Shown here: in pieces, positions 1-10,395 of the stretch | How positions within the stretch are numbered: the first letter of the stretch is position 1 | How the letters are laid out: each line of letters opens with the position of its first letter | Source of the DNA: Epiperipatus broadwayi | Lineage: Eukaryota; Onychophora; Udeonychophora; Euonychophora; Peripatidae | Assembly (NCBI GenBank): GCA_028023455.1 | Contig: JAQFVV010000049.1 | Span: 2,768,036 to 2,832,035 of the forward strand | Length of the DNA stretch: 64,000 nucleotides | Direction: 5' to 3' | Notes under the pieces: generated by a model | Told to the model about the DNA's origin: nothing | Databases searched by the model: none | What the model saw: the letters and a program-made list of their open reading frames with translations, nothing else | Position numbers and translations under genes: made by a program

Positions 1-660
1 TAATTTGTGTTGCAAAATTTTTCTCAAGTTTACACAGCCCAGATTTGAACACCAAGTGGCAGAAAAAATGATTGTTTATAAGACTATTTTTCATAAATAC
101 ATTGCACATATAAGTTCTTCAATCAAGAATTATCCAAGAAATAGGGTATCATATCCAAATCATGGAAAAATTTCAGTTTCTTTGATGGTAATTCATTATT
201 TAATGATCTCTTTTTAAAGCTATTCACAACATTAATGAGGTTCAGTATTTTGTGGTCATTATAATGCAGTGGTACTTTTTCATTATTAAGTAGCAAATTT
301 ATATTCATTTCAAATAATAAGCATTACATGATCTCTTCCACCTTTTACCTAAAGATCAAAGATATATAAAGTAAGCTAATAATATATTAAAATATGTAGT
401 TGCAGATAGAGGGGTAGATTTCTATAAATATACAAATAAGTTGAATAGAGTAATGGTTGATATTTTCCTTTCATAGTTTAAAATAGCATATTACTATTAA
501 AAGGTGTGTTATAAAGCAGGTGTAATGCAAATTTCAGTTAAACATATCAAACATTTTTACTTTATCTATCTTTCCTGAATATCCGTTTCTATATATCATA
601 AGCCACTTAGTTGAGGCCAATTTTGCTATTGTGGATTTAATAGCAGAGTGTTACCAAACA
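1..660. other. AT-rich DNA without recognisable gene
   Basis: Six-frame reading gives only short open frames with low-complexity composition. I see no repeat with a recognisable end, no RNA gene and no splice-bounded exon that I would defend. Confidence 0.5.
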
Positions 661-667
661 ATATAAA

Positions 668-862
668 TATATAGGGTATATGAGCACAGACTTTCACATG
701 ACCCACCACTCTCCACTTTATCTCACAACACTTATACACTTGAACGCGTATATTGGTGATTATTTATCTTTTCGACATATATGTGTTCAAGTGCATCAGT
801 GTTATGAGATAGAGTGGAGAGTGGTGGATCGTGTGAAAGTCTGTGCTCATATACCCTATATA
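668..862. repeat. Foldback repeat of the hammerhead-associated family (no complete ribozyme)
   Basis: The two arms (668-745 and 785-862) are close reverse complements centred at 765. They begin and end with the same TATATAGGG/CCCTATATA ends. The arm sequence (GAGATAGAGTGGA, GTGTGAAAGTCTGTG) is shared with the foldbacks at 21502-22020 and 49452-49556 and with the fragment at 45902-46010. The central loop, TATATTGGTGATTATTTATC, matches the 3' half of hammerhead stem I and its downstream flank at 21926-21945. This copy therefore looks like an inverted duplication that kept only the end of the ribozyme. Confidence 0.75.
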
Positions 863-1025
863 TTACATATGTTGATGCAGGTATATAATAAGCCCGTATT
901 TCAGTTATTACAAACAATATAAAACAAAGTACTCTAAATAAAAAAGTAAATACTTATTCATATCATTAATATATAAATAAAATAAAACTATTTATTTTAC
1001 AAGATATACTTAAAAATGAAGAAGT

Positions 1026-1160
1026 TCATCCAGCAGCCATTAGTGCATTCAACCGCAATTCTCAGAACTTGGGTTTGAATCCATAAATGGTGAATATTTT
1101 TACTATTACAAACAGGCTAAAGGATATTTTTCACGTTAAGACAAAGATGAAAAAAATGCT
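1026..1160 (+). repeat. Decayed tRNA-derived SINE copy
   Basis: An A-box-like stretch (GCCATTAGTGCATTC, 1036-1050) is followed about 20 bases later by a B-box-like GGGTTTGAATCC (1071-1082). This spacing is normal for a pol III internal promoter. The same head is found at 2281, 2550 and 3131. The body is badly diverged and I see no target duplication. Confidence 0.45.
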
Positions 1161-1201
1161 CTTAATTTCACAAGCCTGGTGAGTAATGTCTTAGTCTCTA
1201 T

Positions 1202-1213
1202 GGGGGGGGGGGG
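1202..1213. repeat. Twelve-base G homopolymer
   Basis: An uninterrupted run of twelve G stands out in a region of very low GC. It may be a slippage product or a consensus error. Confidence 0.9.
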
Positions 1214-2261
1214 ATCTATTGGAAAAAAGTTTGTCTTGTAGTGAATTACTTGTAGACTGTTTATTTTGACTTAAAGATTTAATATATCGGTTCTCAGAAA
1301 GCGAGCTAAGATCCCTATGTAATATAATAGTATAATTATCAATTCATTAGTAGTTGTAGTTTACTATTCATCACATAAATTATTCTACTATCTTAACTTT
1401 GAAATTTCAACAAAAAATTTAATGAGATTTTTACGTCACACAAATGATTTAAAGAAATAAATACTGTCAAAATTTTAGTGCGCTTCAAATTAATATCCCA
1501 ATTATTATAATTTTCACAAAATATTAATAATAATAAAGAATATAGAATCAATATTAAGTCCAATTGCTGGAATAAATAAAATAAAAGAAATCAATACTCT
1601 GGGAAGGTAATTTAAAATTGGACAATATTTTCTTTATTTATTTCCTCCAGCCTCTCTCCTCAAAACACAACATTCTTTGTTAATCAATTTCCTCTATTTC
1701 TCTCCTTTATTTTCTGCAATATTTTGCTCCTTTTTTAAAAAAAAAAAACTGTAATAAAGTATAATAAATCGATTCATAAGGGGGAAAGAAATGTATCTAA
1801 TCCAATTTCTCTCATACCAAGAGACCAGTCCACTTTGTTTTCTTCAAATTGATAAAATGTTAATAAAGCATAATTTCTGTCAAATCCTCCTGGTCTGTTT
1901 TCTATCTACAAATTGATTAATCTTCTAACCCACCCTTCAAAATACAATCTTTTTAATCATTTTAATAAAAAAAATTACTATTGGATCTTTTGAAAATGTT
2001 ACATTTCAAAACTGACATTACCACACGATGACAGAGAAAACCTGATTCATTGATATAATAACATAGAAATGATTTTCTTGACAGAAAGTATATCGTAAAT
2101 ACTTCATTTTATAAATGATTACAAAAATATAAGTATATTTTGATATTTTATTCAAGAGCATCTCATGTTTCATTCACACCTCAAAATTAGAATAATCAAC
2201 AATAATAAAAACATTTTCTAGAGCATTCTTTCTTTCTATATACATATATAGTAAATACTGA

Positions 2262-2420
2262 AAACATGAAAAGACTTTATGGTTAGTGTATTAATGTTTA
2301 TTCTCAGAATCTGAGTTTGAATCTGGGAAGATATTAGATTTTTTTCAATTAGTTGATATTTCCATGCAGGCTTGAGATTTTCTCAGTTGATGGTTCATAG
2401 TCTAATCATAGGTATGCCCC
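2262..2420 (+). repeat. Decayed tRNA-derived SINE copy
   Basis: It has an A-box-like GGTTAGTGTATT (2281-2292) and a B-box-like GAGTTTGAATCTGGG (2312-2326). The body is AGATATTAGATTTTTTTC..., then CTTGAGATTTTCTCAGTTGATGG, and is shared with the copies at 2530 and 3105. The leader GAAAAGACTTTATGG also matches those copies. This is a low-copy-quality SINE-like family, and the three copies help define it. Confidence 0.55.
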
Positions 2421-2529
2421 ATAAATGGTTTGTGCTTATTTTTTGCTCTTTTTCTATATAATAATAAATGAATTTAACAACGCATCATAATTCTCTCTTT
2501 CTTTTACATTTACATAGATAGTTTTAAAC

Positions 2530-2690
2530 ACTTTGAAAAGATTTTGTGATGAGTTAATTCATATGGCATTTTCTTACTTGGATTTAAATCTGGGTGAAGA
2601 TTGGTAATTTTTAATGGAATTGAGAACTTTTAAGCAATCTTGAAATTTTTTCAGAGGCAATCTATAATTAATAACCAATTGTTGTCAATA
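2530..2690 (+). repeat. Decayed tRNA-derived SINE copy
   Basis: The leader GAAAAGATTTTGTGATGAG and B-box-like GGATTTAAATCTGGG (2580-2594) are followed by the family body (TTAATGGAATTGAGAACTTTTAAGC, then CTTGAAATTTTTTCAGA). It is more diverged in the A box than its neighbours. Confidence 0.5.
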
Positions 2691-3104
2691 AATGGATATG
2701 TGGTTACATGTAATTTCTTGTCATGATATTTAAACATCATATGCTATCTATCATATTTTATATTACTGTCTTAAATGTATTGATAATTTCAAAGTTCAAG
2801 CTGTAATCTCGATTTGATTATATATATATATATATTAATTAGTAAATGGGATAATCGTTATATATATGAAGTTTAATCCACAGCCAAGATATATTGACAT
2901 GCAACAATTAATTAGTGCAGTTTTGCAGCTGAATGAAAACAATAAAAACTGCCCAAGTTACTATCATTCAGCCTGTAGAAATGCCCTAATTGATTGCTGC
3001 ATATCAATACAACTTCGCTGCAGATTTAACTTCATACATATAATGGTTTTCCCATTTATTAATTAATTTACATGTATATTAACCATTAAAAATAATTATA
3101 TATA

Positions 3105-3290
3105 CATATTCAAAACTTAAAATAGTTTTGTGGTTAGTGCATTTGTATGCTATTCTCATTGACCTGGATTTGAATCTGGGCAGATATTAAAAAAAAATTT
3201 AATGTAAAATTTCCAAACAATTTGCGATTTTTTTAGATAGTCAATTCATAATAAATACATCTAACCATCAGCTAAATCAATATCTAGTAA
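3105..3290 (+). repeat. Decayed tRNA-derived SINE copy
   Basis: This is the clearest head of the family: TTTTGTGGTTAGTGCATTTG (3127-3146, A box) and GGATTTGAATCTGGG (3167-3181, B box). A short A-run and the shared body (TTAATGTAAAATTTCCAAAC, then TTTTTTAGATAGTCAATTCAT) follow. No target duplication is visible. Confidence 0.55.
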
Positions 3291-3449
3291 TTTTTAATTG
3301 AAAAGTTAAACAAGCAAACAAAAAAGAACACAAGAAGCTTAAACAAATAACACTTTATAAAAATTTGACTAATTTTATCTGCCATGCTTATCCATAATTG
3401 ACAAAGATGTATATTGATGTGAGAAGCAGATTCAATATACTATAAAATT

Positions 3450-4143
3450 GTAACAGCCGAGAACACTTTCAATGCAGTACACCAGAATCATGCCAATCAA
3501 TTGTTATGAAATAAATAAAACATTAATTAACAATTAAATTTGCAGAATATATGTAAATGCACACTATTAAATCACTGATTCAATATATTATTAAAATTAG
3601 AGATGTAGTGTGTCTTCTTAATTGATTGATTACACATAAGAAATTTATTTGGCTAAGTGTGATTTTAATTAATAAGGAATGAATGTTGTTGCCTTACATT
3701 CCTAAGTTTGTTTCAAAATTAAACAAAAAAAATTTTCCTAACGATTTTAATATAGAATTTAAATCTTCTGAATAACACTAAGGCTGGAATAAAACAGAGT
3801 GATAGTCAGTTATTTGTGTATTTTGTTATATGTGGACTTGTTCATCCATTTATTATGGTGAGACAAAAGCTAGGGCAATATAGAAAGTCTGAATCTAATC
3901 CTCAGTTTAATTTTTTTTTTTGTTTTTTGTTAAGAAAAACTTTGTTATGATTGTTGATGTAATGCAGAAAATAATAGGAAAAATATAAGAATGGTTGTTA
4001 TATTTATAATTCTAATAACCTATTGAATCAAATATTTAGTTGTGCATAATAAAATGTACTCTGCAATTTTAGGTCTTTTAATTTCATAACAATTGATAGC
4101 CATGTATTTGTGTACAGCACTAAAAGTATGCTCAACTGTTAAT
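3450..4143. repeat. Long imperfect inverted repeat
   Basis: The left arm (about 3450-3612) is the reverse complement of the right arm (about 3985-4143). For example CAATTGTTATGAAAT at 3498-3512 pairs with ATTTCATAACAATTG at 4081-4095, and GATTCAATATATTATTAAAATT pairs with a diverged counterpart near 4005-4030. The arms have many mismatches, so this is an old foldback element. The centre lies near 3796 and no open frame is found in the loop. Confidence 0.6.
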
Positions 4144-4149
4144 ATTTTA

Positions 4150-7100
4150 TAGTATATTTACTTTGTTTTGTACATTGATGTGCATGGATATCTTAGAGAT
4201 CCACAAATTTGCATGTGTAATTTTATTTTAGCATACACACATTTTGTGGTCAATCTTTCTGTTGGTGATGTGGAATTTTTTTAAATTTATATAATTTTGT
4301 TTGTTTTAATTTTTATATTTTAGTCATGTGATTTGATCAAGCATAGTTGTACAAAATTTGCATGGGAATTTTTAAATTAATGATGCCAAATGAGATTTTT
4401 AAAAATATGGTCAAATAATTGGAACACTGTCTATCGTGATCCCTTGTGGTTTGTTCGATCTCATTTATTGCTTGTATGTAGCAGTGGGTTTAAGGCTTCC
4501 CTTAGAAACCAATCTAACAATAAATTAAAATATTTAAAGTACCATAATTTAAATTCTTTGTCAAAGGCATTTTGATGTTTCACATTACAATCATAACCAT
4601 GATTATGATATGACCAATCATGGTTTTGATATGTAAATATTTAAAGTGCATTTGACAAGAAATTTAGGTTACTGTAAAATATATACTTTGTTTAATTCAG
4701 AGATTCTCATTTTAAATACTCCAAACATTAGGTTTATTTTATATATAGAAATATCTTTAAAGCAGAGAGAAAATTCAATTGACTCCTAAAAATTCCTCAT
4801 AAACTAAAATCTTGCATAAAAAATAAGAAATTATAATGTGTTCCTTTGGGGAAAAAATAATTTGTTACCTTAAATTCAAAATATGTAAAATCTCAATTAA
4901 AAAAATAAAGCTTTAATAGAAAAAAGTGTTGATTAATAAATAAATATTATACTAAGCATATTATTTGTTAAAAAAGGGATTAATCTGTGAGTAAATATAA
5001 TGTATAAAAATATTTTACTAGCTATAATTAAAAAAAAAACTTTTTTAGTGCCAGTCTACCATTTTGCTTCTTACATAGCTAGAGAATCATATTTCTGATT
5101 TACAATTCACTAAATTAAAATAAAGCATATGGGAAAAAATAGCTAACTACAATGTACATTTTAAAATTGAAAACAAAATATAATGTATATTTTAAATTTT
5201 ATTTTTAGTGTATTTTATATTCTATTCATTTTTTAATTTAAAATAAAACATTGAATTTTTTTTGAAGCACTGTTAATTTTTTTTTTAATCACAATTTTTT
5301 ATTTTATCTTACATAAATGCAGTGAAATTAAATAAAATGTAGGTAAAGAAATGTTATGTATAGTTGATTGATGTAGTTTTAACAATGCGAATGATTAAAT
5401 CTCAAAGCAACAGGTAAAAATACTTTAAAATTCCTATAAAAAAAAATAAGGAAATAAACTATGATTAATAAAAAATTGATACAAGACAAACTTTTTTTTA
5501 CTTTTTTTATTAACTACTAAATTTTATTCAAAACATTATGTTTTTATGTGTAATTTATATTACAGTTTTTTAAACATATTTTAATCATTATCGCTATTTG
5601 ACAGTATGTGGATATGTTTGAGAACTGATAAAAAATCAGATTTGTCACAAGAAGAAATAAGTGCATCAAAAACCATCATTATCATAGCAAATTTACAGTC
5701 TTTTTAAAGCTTAAAACATACCATAAGGTGCTGATTTGTTGAAGCTCATTTTGAACCAAAGTGAGCACTTGACATCAAAATGAAAATGTATATTTTAGAG
5801 TATTTTTTCCATATTTTTTTTATATATTATAAATTATTTTGATAAAATCTGCTGAAAATATAATTATTTTAGAAAAATAGTTAAGATTATAGTAAAAATT
5901 CTTTACTTTTACATAAACATAAAGTGAGAAATAAATCAACAACATACGCAGCATTTTCTAATAGGTGACAAACATTCTTTTTAGTTTCTCCACTATATAA
6001 TATTTTTATAATCATAAATAGAAATTTATTTTTGAAAAAACTTTCATTTACTTTCATAATCTGACAAATTATTAATTTGCTTTTCACAAACAAATCTAAT
6101 ATTAAAAGACAAATATATTTTTATTACTGATTCTGTAATTGAACCAATCAAAAGTTTAAAACTTTAATTCACTCATCCAATAAAAATGTTTCAGTCTAAA
6201 AGTTAATAATTTTCTGTAAACAATGTAATCAGTAATTAAGCTTTGAGATGATGATTTTACTAATTGTTTATGAAGCTCATGATATCCAGACATACAGCTA
6301 TTTAGCTCTCATTGGAATTTAAGAGCTCATTCATAATTTGTGTCTTTAACAATAAAATGATTGTCCAATTGATTAGAAAGTTAAAGACTTTCTTGAATCA
6401 TTTTGCTGTGAAAGAAACAGGTTCCAATTTTGTTTTTATTATCTTTTTCTAAATCTTCTACAATATCTAAATTTATTGCCAAATCTTTTTCCAACAGGCA
6501 TTTAAAATATGTAAAATATAATGTGTGTATATAAAATGGGGAAATCCTGATTTTAAGTGAAATATGAACTTTTTTATTACCTAAAAGGAAACTGCATAAA
6601 AAGATAATTAAGAAGAAACATGAATCGCATAACTTCAAAATCACATTAAAAATATCCACATAAAAGAAGACCTGGGTGTACTTGGTTATTGTATATGATG
6701 TATTTGATTAATTGCAATACTAACTGAAATGATTTTTTTTACTTTTGTAGTTATTAATGATGAAATCTTTATTTTGGATATGTCATTAAAGAAAGCACAA
6801 GTAGATGAAAATTAGATAAAGTACATTAGTCATATTTTAATGCTCTAATCAAAATATAATATTACATACTATATAATGAATAAACTGTGTATATTTTTTG
6901 CATGAATGTTGCTATTTTATTTTCAAATGATGTAGCTTTATGAAGAACATTGTAGTGAATAATCAAATGTAAATCAAAATAGTGGATGCAAATTGATGAT
7001 ATTGAATAACATTAATTTAATTTACATCATCTTTAGAAATTTTTTACACCTTTTAAATGACAATGCTTGATAAAAAAATTGACATTAACATGAAGATAAT

Positions 7101-7690
7101 TCACAGAAAGTTCTAGTTAAATTGTCAATAAATTATGACTAAATTTTAAAATTCAACAAAATGTTGTGAAGACTTTTAAACAGAGATTGTGTTGCTATGG
7201 CTGATGGAACATCAACTGGTTTCCAAACTGCTGCCAATCTCAGTTATAATACAAACACATAACCAACTGATATTAATTTATTTTTTTCATCAGACATTGT
7301 TGCTTGAATGATCATAAAAAATTTCTATAGATGGCATAAATTAAATTAACACTCTTTATTACTGCTATATATTTTTGCAGTGTTTACTTTGTGATTTATA
7401 CCGTTAAATGACTCTAAAATCATGGTTATTAAAATGAATTTGATTATAAGTTCTGCCTTATATTTAATATTAATCTGATTCAAAAGTGACTATAATTAAA
7501 TTACCACTAAATAATGCTCAAACTTTAATATCAAAGTAAATGTTGCAAAGTATTTTAAGTATGGATTATCCTACTAATTTTGATGTAATGTCAACAGTTG
7601 TCTAACAGAAATATATGTTGAGAAGAAGTCATTTGATTTTTATAACCAAGTATAGTCTCTCAACTAAATTAATATTTATATAGTTATGTA
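4150..7690. other. AT-rich DNA without recognisable gene
   Basis: Long stretches of A/T-rich sequence and short open frames (up to about 90 codons) show no family resemblance and a composition expected from chance. I see no tandem array or inverted repeat of note here. Confidence 0.5.
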
Positions 7691-7694
7691 ATGT

Positions 7695-7699
<5 letters not shown>

Positions 7700-7756
<57 letters not shown>
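7700..7756. repeat. (TA)n microsatellite bordering the PLE1 palindrome
   Basis: An uninterrupted TA repeat of about 57 bases lies 28 bases outside the left arm of the Penelope palindrome. PLE1 arms also end in short TA tracts, so the repeat may mark a preferred insertion context. Confidence 0.9.
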
Positions 7757-7759
<3 letters not shown>

Positions 7760-7835
7760 AAAACGAAGATTTGCACGGGTTAAATATATAAAATACATAT
7801 TTTGCGGGTTCATCCGTGTTAAAAACTTTTAATAT

Positions 7836-7895
7836 CAATACACTGACGTTTCGACTTGGTCACACAAGCCATCCACAGAGTTATAAAAAGGTAGA
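7836..7895 (-). ncRNA. PLE1 hammerhead-like motif, left arm
   Basis: This is the minus-strand copy of the motif described at 10282-10337. The degenerate core CTGTGGA is complementary to 7872-7878, and GAAACGTC is complementary to 7845-7852. All bases of the motif agree with the plus-strand copy. Confidence 0.45.
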
Positions 7896-7972
7896 AAGAC
7901 GGTTGTAGAGGCGCTACAATCACTGGTTTGAATAAAACATTAAAAATCCCACCAATAGCAAAAATGTTAAAT

Positions 7973-9088
7973 TTAAGAATGTTTTTTAAAGAAATCTTTC
8001 CAAATAGGAGGAAGTTTGCACGTATCATCTCGCTTATTGATACAATCTGGCCTTTTAAGTATCTCAATGGCTTCTCTGATTTTGCATTGGTAGAGATTAT
8101 CACATCTGGATATGATCCTGGTACTAGAAAAATCTATTTTATGACCTGAATCTATAGTATGGAGTGAGAGTGCTGATGATGATGAGTGTTGTTTAACTGC
8201 ATTAGCATGCTCATCTCTCCTAACACTGATGCGATGATTACTCATACCTATGTAAGAAGCTTTACAATTTTTACATGAGATTTGATAGACACCATGAGAT
8301 TCAAGAGGGATTGAATCCTTAGGCTTGGTTATTATATTGCTGATCTTTTGATGAGCAGAAAATGCTGTATCTATATTATAGCGTTTTAATATACGTCCGA
8401 TACTGTCTGTAGTTCCTTTTACATATGGAACACAAATCCTAATAGCTGACTTATCATCTTTTTGTTTCCTATTTTGTCTATTTTGGGCTTGAAATAAGGC
8501 TTTTTTTATAAATTTGTAATTATAACTATTTGCTAATAAAACACTATTAATATGATTTATTTCTTCTTTCAGATGTGTGTCATCTGAAAGGTTAATTGCT
8601 CTATTTAAAAGAGTTTTGGCTACAGAAACTATCTGAGTTGGGTGATGATGAGAATGGAAATGTAAATATCTGTCTGTGTGTGTATCCTTTCTGTAAATAG
8701 AAAAAGATAAACTATTTGGTGTTCTGGTGACTAGAACATCAAGAAAAGGGAGTTTTCCATCAGACTCTGTCTCCATTGTAAATTTAATATGAGGATGCAT
8801 ATTATTTAAATGTAAGAAAAAATCATCTAATGTATTTTTTCCATGTTGCCATATGACAAAAGTGTCATCTATGTATCTGAGCCAAATGAGAGGTTTTAAA
8901 GATGATGATTCTAAAGCACGAGTTTCTATATATTCCATGAATAAATCAGCTATTACTCCTGAGATAGGTGAGCCCATAGGAGTACCAAAAACTTGTCTGT
9001 AATGCTGTCCATTGTATACAAAATATGTATTTAAGAGACAATGTTTAATCGATATTTCCAATTGATGAAGCTTTAAATATAATCTCAC
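7973..9088 (-). CDS. Penelope-like reverse transcriptase / GIY-YIG endonuclease, 5'-truncated copy
   Basis: The frame is open from an upstream stop at about 9113 with no ATG, so the 9088 boundary is only a formal start and the true protein is missing its N-terminal half. Visible RT parts are GTPMGSPISG (motif with QG-like turn), the catalytic box LRYIDDTFVIW with the YIDD aspartates, and the downstream GKLPFLDVLV. A GIY-YIG nuclease follows: HGVYQISC, then CKASYIGMSN, with the CxxC pair typical of Penelope nucleases and a downstream ...SGHKIDF histidine. The stretch ends in PPIWKDFFKK. It differs from the plus arm by at least one residue (NHR for NRR). The enzyme would copy its RNA at a nicked target in the nucleus, but this copy cannot be autonomous. 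Confidence 0.9.
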   Translation of the reverse strand: MRLYLKLHQLEISIKHCLLNTYFVYNGQHYRQVFGTPMGSPISGVIADLFMEYIETRALESSSLKPLIWLRYIDDTFVIWQHGKNTLDDFFLHLNNMHPHIKFTMETESDGKLPFLDVLVTRTPNSLSFSIYRKDTHTDRYLHFHSHHHPTQIVSVAKTLLNRAINLSDDTHLKEEINHINSVLLANSYNYKFIKKALFQAQNRQNRKQKDDKSAIRICVPYVKGTTDSIGRILKRYNIDTAFSAHQKISNIITKPKDSIPLESHGVYQISCKNCKASYIGMSNHRISVRRDEHANAVKQHSSSSALSLHTIDSGHKIDFSSTRIISRCDNLYQCKIREAIEILKRPDCINKRDDTCKLPPIWKDFFKKHS

Positions 9089-9122
9089 AACGTTGCAATT
9101 TACCAGACCATATTATTGCTTT
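9051..9122. other. Unique spacer at the centre of the PLE1 palindrome
   Basis: These 72 bases have no counterpart in the other arm. On the minus strand the RT frame continues through them (…LVNCNVVRLYLKL…) until a stop near 9113. The left element is therefore slightly longer at its 5' end than the right one, and the junction is not a perfect fold. Confidence 0.75.
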
Positions 9123-10200
9123 GATTAAACATTGTCTCTTAAATACATATTTTGTATACAATGGACAGCATTACAGACAAGTTTTTGGTACTCCTATGGG
9201 CTCACCTATCTCAGGAGTAATAGCTGATTTATTCATGGAATATATAGAAACTCGTGCTTTAGAATCATCATCTTTAAAACCTCTCATTTGGCTCAGATAC
9301 ATAGATGACACTTTTGTCATATGGCAACATGGAAAAAATACATTAGATGATTTTTTCTTACATTTAAATAATATGCATCCTCATATTAAATTTACAATGG
9401 AGACAGAGTCTGATGGAAAACTCCCTTTTCTTGATGTTCTAGTCACCAGAACACCAAATAGTTTATCTTTTTCTATTTACAGAAAGGATACACACACAGA
9501 CAGATATTTACATTTCCATTCTCATCATCACCCAACTCAGATAGTTTCTGTAGCCAAAACTCTTTTAAATAGAGCAATTAACCTTTCAGATGACACACAT
9601 CTGAAAGAAGAAATAAATCATATTAATAGTGTTTTATTAGCAAATAGTTATAATTACAAATTTATAAAAAAAGCCTTATTTCAAGCCCAAAATAGACAAA
9701 ATAGAAAACAAAAAGATGATAAGTCAGCTATTAGGATTTGTGTTCCATATGTAAAAGGAACTACAGACAGTATCGGACGTATATTAAAACGCTATAATAT
9801 AGATACAGCATTTTCTGCTCATCAAAAGATCAGCAATATAATAACCAAGCCTAAGGATTCAATCCCTCTTGAATCTCATGGTGTCTATCAAATCTCATGT
9901 AAAAATTGTAAAGCTTCTTACATAGGTATGAGTAATCGTCGCATCAGTGTTAGGAGAGATGAGCATGCTAATGCAGTTAAACAACACTCATCATCATCAG
10001 CACTCTCACTCCATACTATAGATTCAGGTCATAAAATAGATTTTTCTAGTACCAGGATCATATCCAGATGTGATAATCTCTACCAATGCAAAATCAGAGA
10101 AGCCATTGAGATACTTAAAAGGCCAGATTGTATCAATAAGCGAGATGATACGTGCAAACTTCCTCCTATTTGGAAAGATTTCTTTAAAAAACATTCTTAA
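9121..10200 (+). CDS. Penelope-like reverse transcriptase / GIY-YIG endonuclease, 5'-truncated copy
   Basis: A 359-codon open frame starts on a non-ATG codon at the palindrome junction, so it is truncated rather than initiated there. In order it has the RT turn GTPMGSPISG (residues about 23-32), the catalytic YIDD (about 60-63), a basic linker rich in Q, N, R and K, and a GIY-YIG nuclease with GVY at about 254-256 and YIG at about 267-269. A CxxC pair sits between them. The N-terminal fingers and the conserved Penelope N-terminal segment are missing. The frame is uninterrupted, so this insertion is young. Its 3' flank carries the hammerhead-like motif and then a TA tract. Confidence 0.92.
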   Translation: MIKHCLLNTYFVYNGQHYRQVFGTPMGSPISGVIADLFMEYIETRALESSSLKPLIWLRYIDDTFVIWQHGKNTLDDFFLHLNNMHPHIKFTMETESDGKLPFLDVLVTRTPNSLSFSIYRKDTHTDRYLHFHSHHHPTQIVSVAKTLLNRAINLSDDTHLKEEINHINSVLLANSYNYKFIKKALFQAQNRQNRKQKDDKSAIRICVPYVKGTTDSIGRILKRYNIDTAFSAHQKISNIITKPKDSIPLESHGVYQISCKNCKASYIGMSNRRISVRRDEHANAVKQHSSSSALSLHTIDSGHKIDFSSTRIISRCDNLYQCKIREAIEILKRPDCINKRDDTCKLPPIWKDFFKKHS

Positions 10201-10281
10201 ATTTAACATTTTTGCTATTGGTGGGATTTTTAATGTTTTATTCAAACCAGTGATTGTAGCGCCTCTACAACCGTCTTTCTA

Positions 10282-10337
10282 CCTTTTTATAACTCTGTGG
10301 ATGGCTTGTGTGACCAAGTCGAAACGTCAGTGCATTG
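10282..10337 (+). ncRNA. Hammerhead-like ribozyme motif in the PLE1 3' region
   Basis: Reading the RNA: ACU pairs with AGU (stem I, flanking the core). The core is CUGUGGA in place of the canonical CUGANGA. Stem II is GGCUUG/CAAGUC (six pairs with one wobble). GAAA follows, and then a minimal stem III ending in GUC, the usual cleavage triplet. Very short stem III is typical of hammerheads reported in Penelope pseudo-LTRs. The A6-to-U change falls on a conserved core base, so activity is doubtful. All clean copies in this window share it, so it may be fixed in the subfamily. Confidence 0.5.
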
Positions 10338-10395
10338 GTATTAAAAGTTTTTAACACGGATGAACCCGCAAAATATGTATTTTATATATATATAA

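Larger units (their letters stand above)
7784..10389. mobile_element. PLE1 palindrome: two head-to-head 5'-truncated Penelope-like elements
   Basis: The arms 7784-9050 (minus) and 9123-10389 (plus), about 1267 bases each, are almost identical reverse complements around a 72-base unique spacer (9051-9122). Each arm contains the C-terminal half of a reverse transcriptase, a GIY-YIG endonuclease and a 3' region with a hammerhead-like motif. Penelope elements are known for 5' truncation and for inverted or tandem partial copies, so the layout fits the family. The near-identity of the arms implies very recent insertion, gene conversion or an assembly foldback. Confidence 0.85.

Noticed and set aside
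7841-7860. A hammerhead on the plus strand at CACTGACGTTTCGAC
   Set aside because: The core order is wrong on this strand; the motif reads correctly only on the minus strand.
7819-8149. Open frames at 7819-8103 (minus) and 7928-8149 (plus), and their mirror frames at 10024-10354
   Set aside because: They are shadows of the PLE1 nuclease and its 3' region in other frames, and appear in mirror image in each arm.
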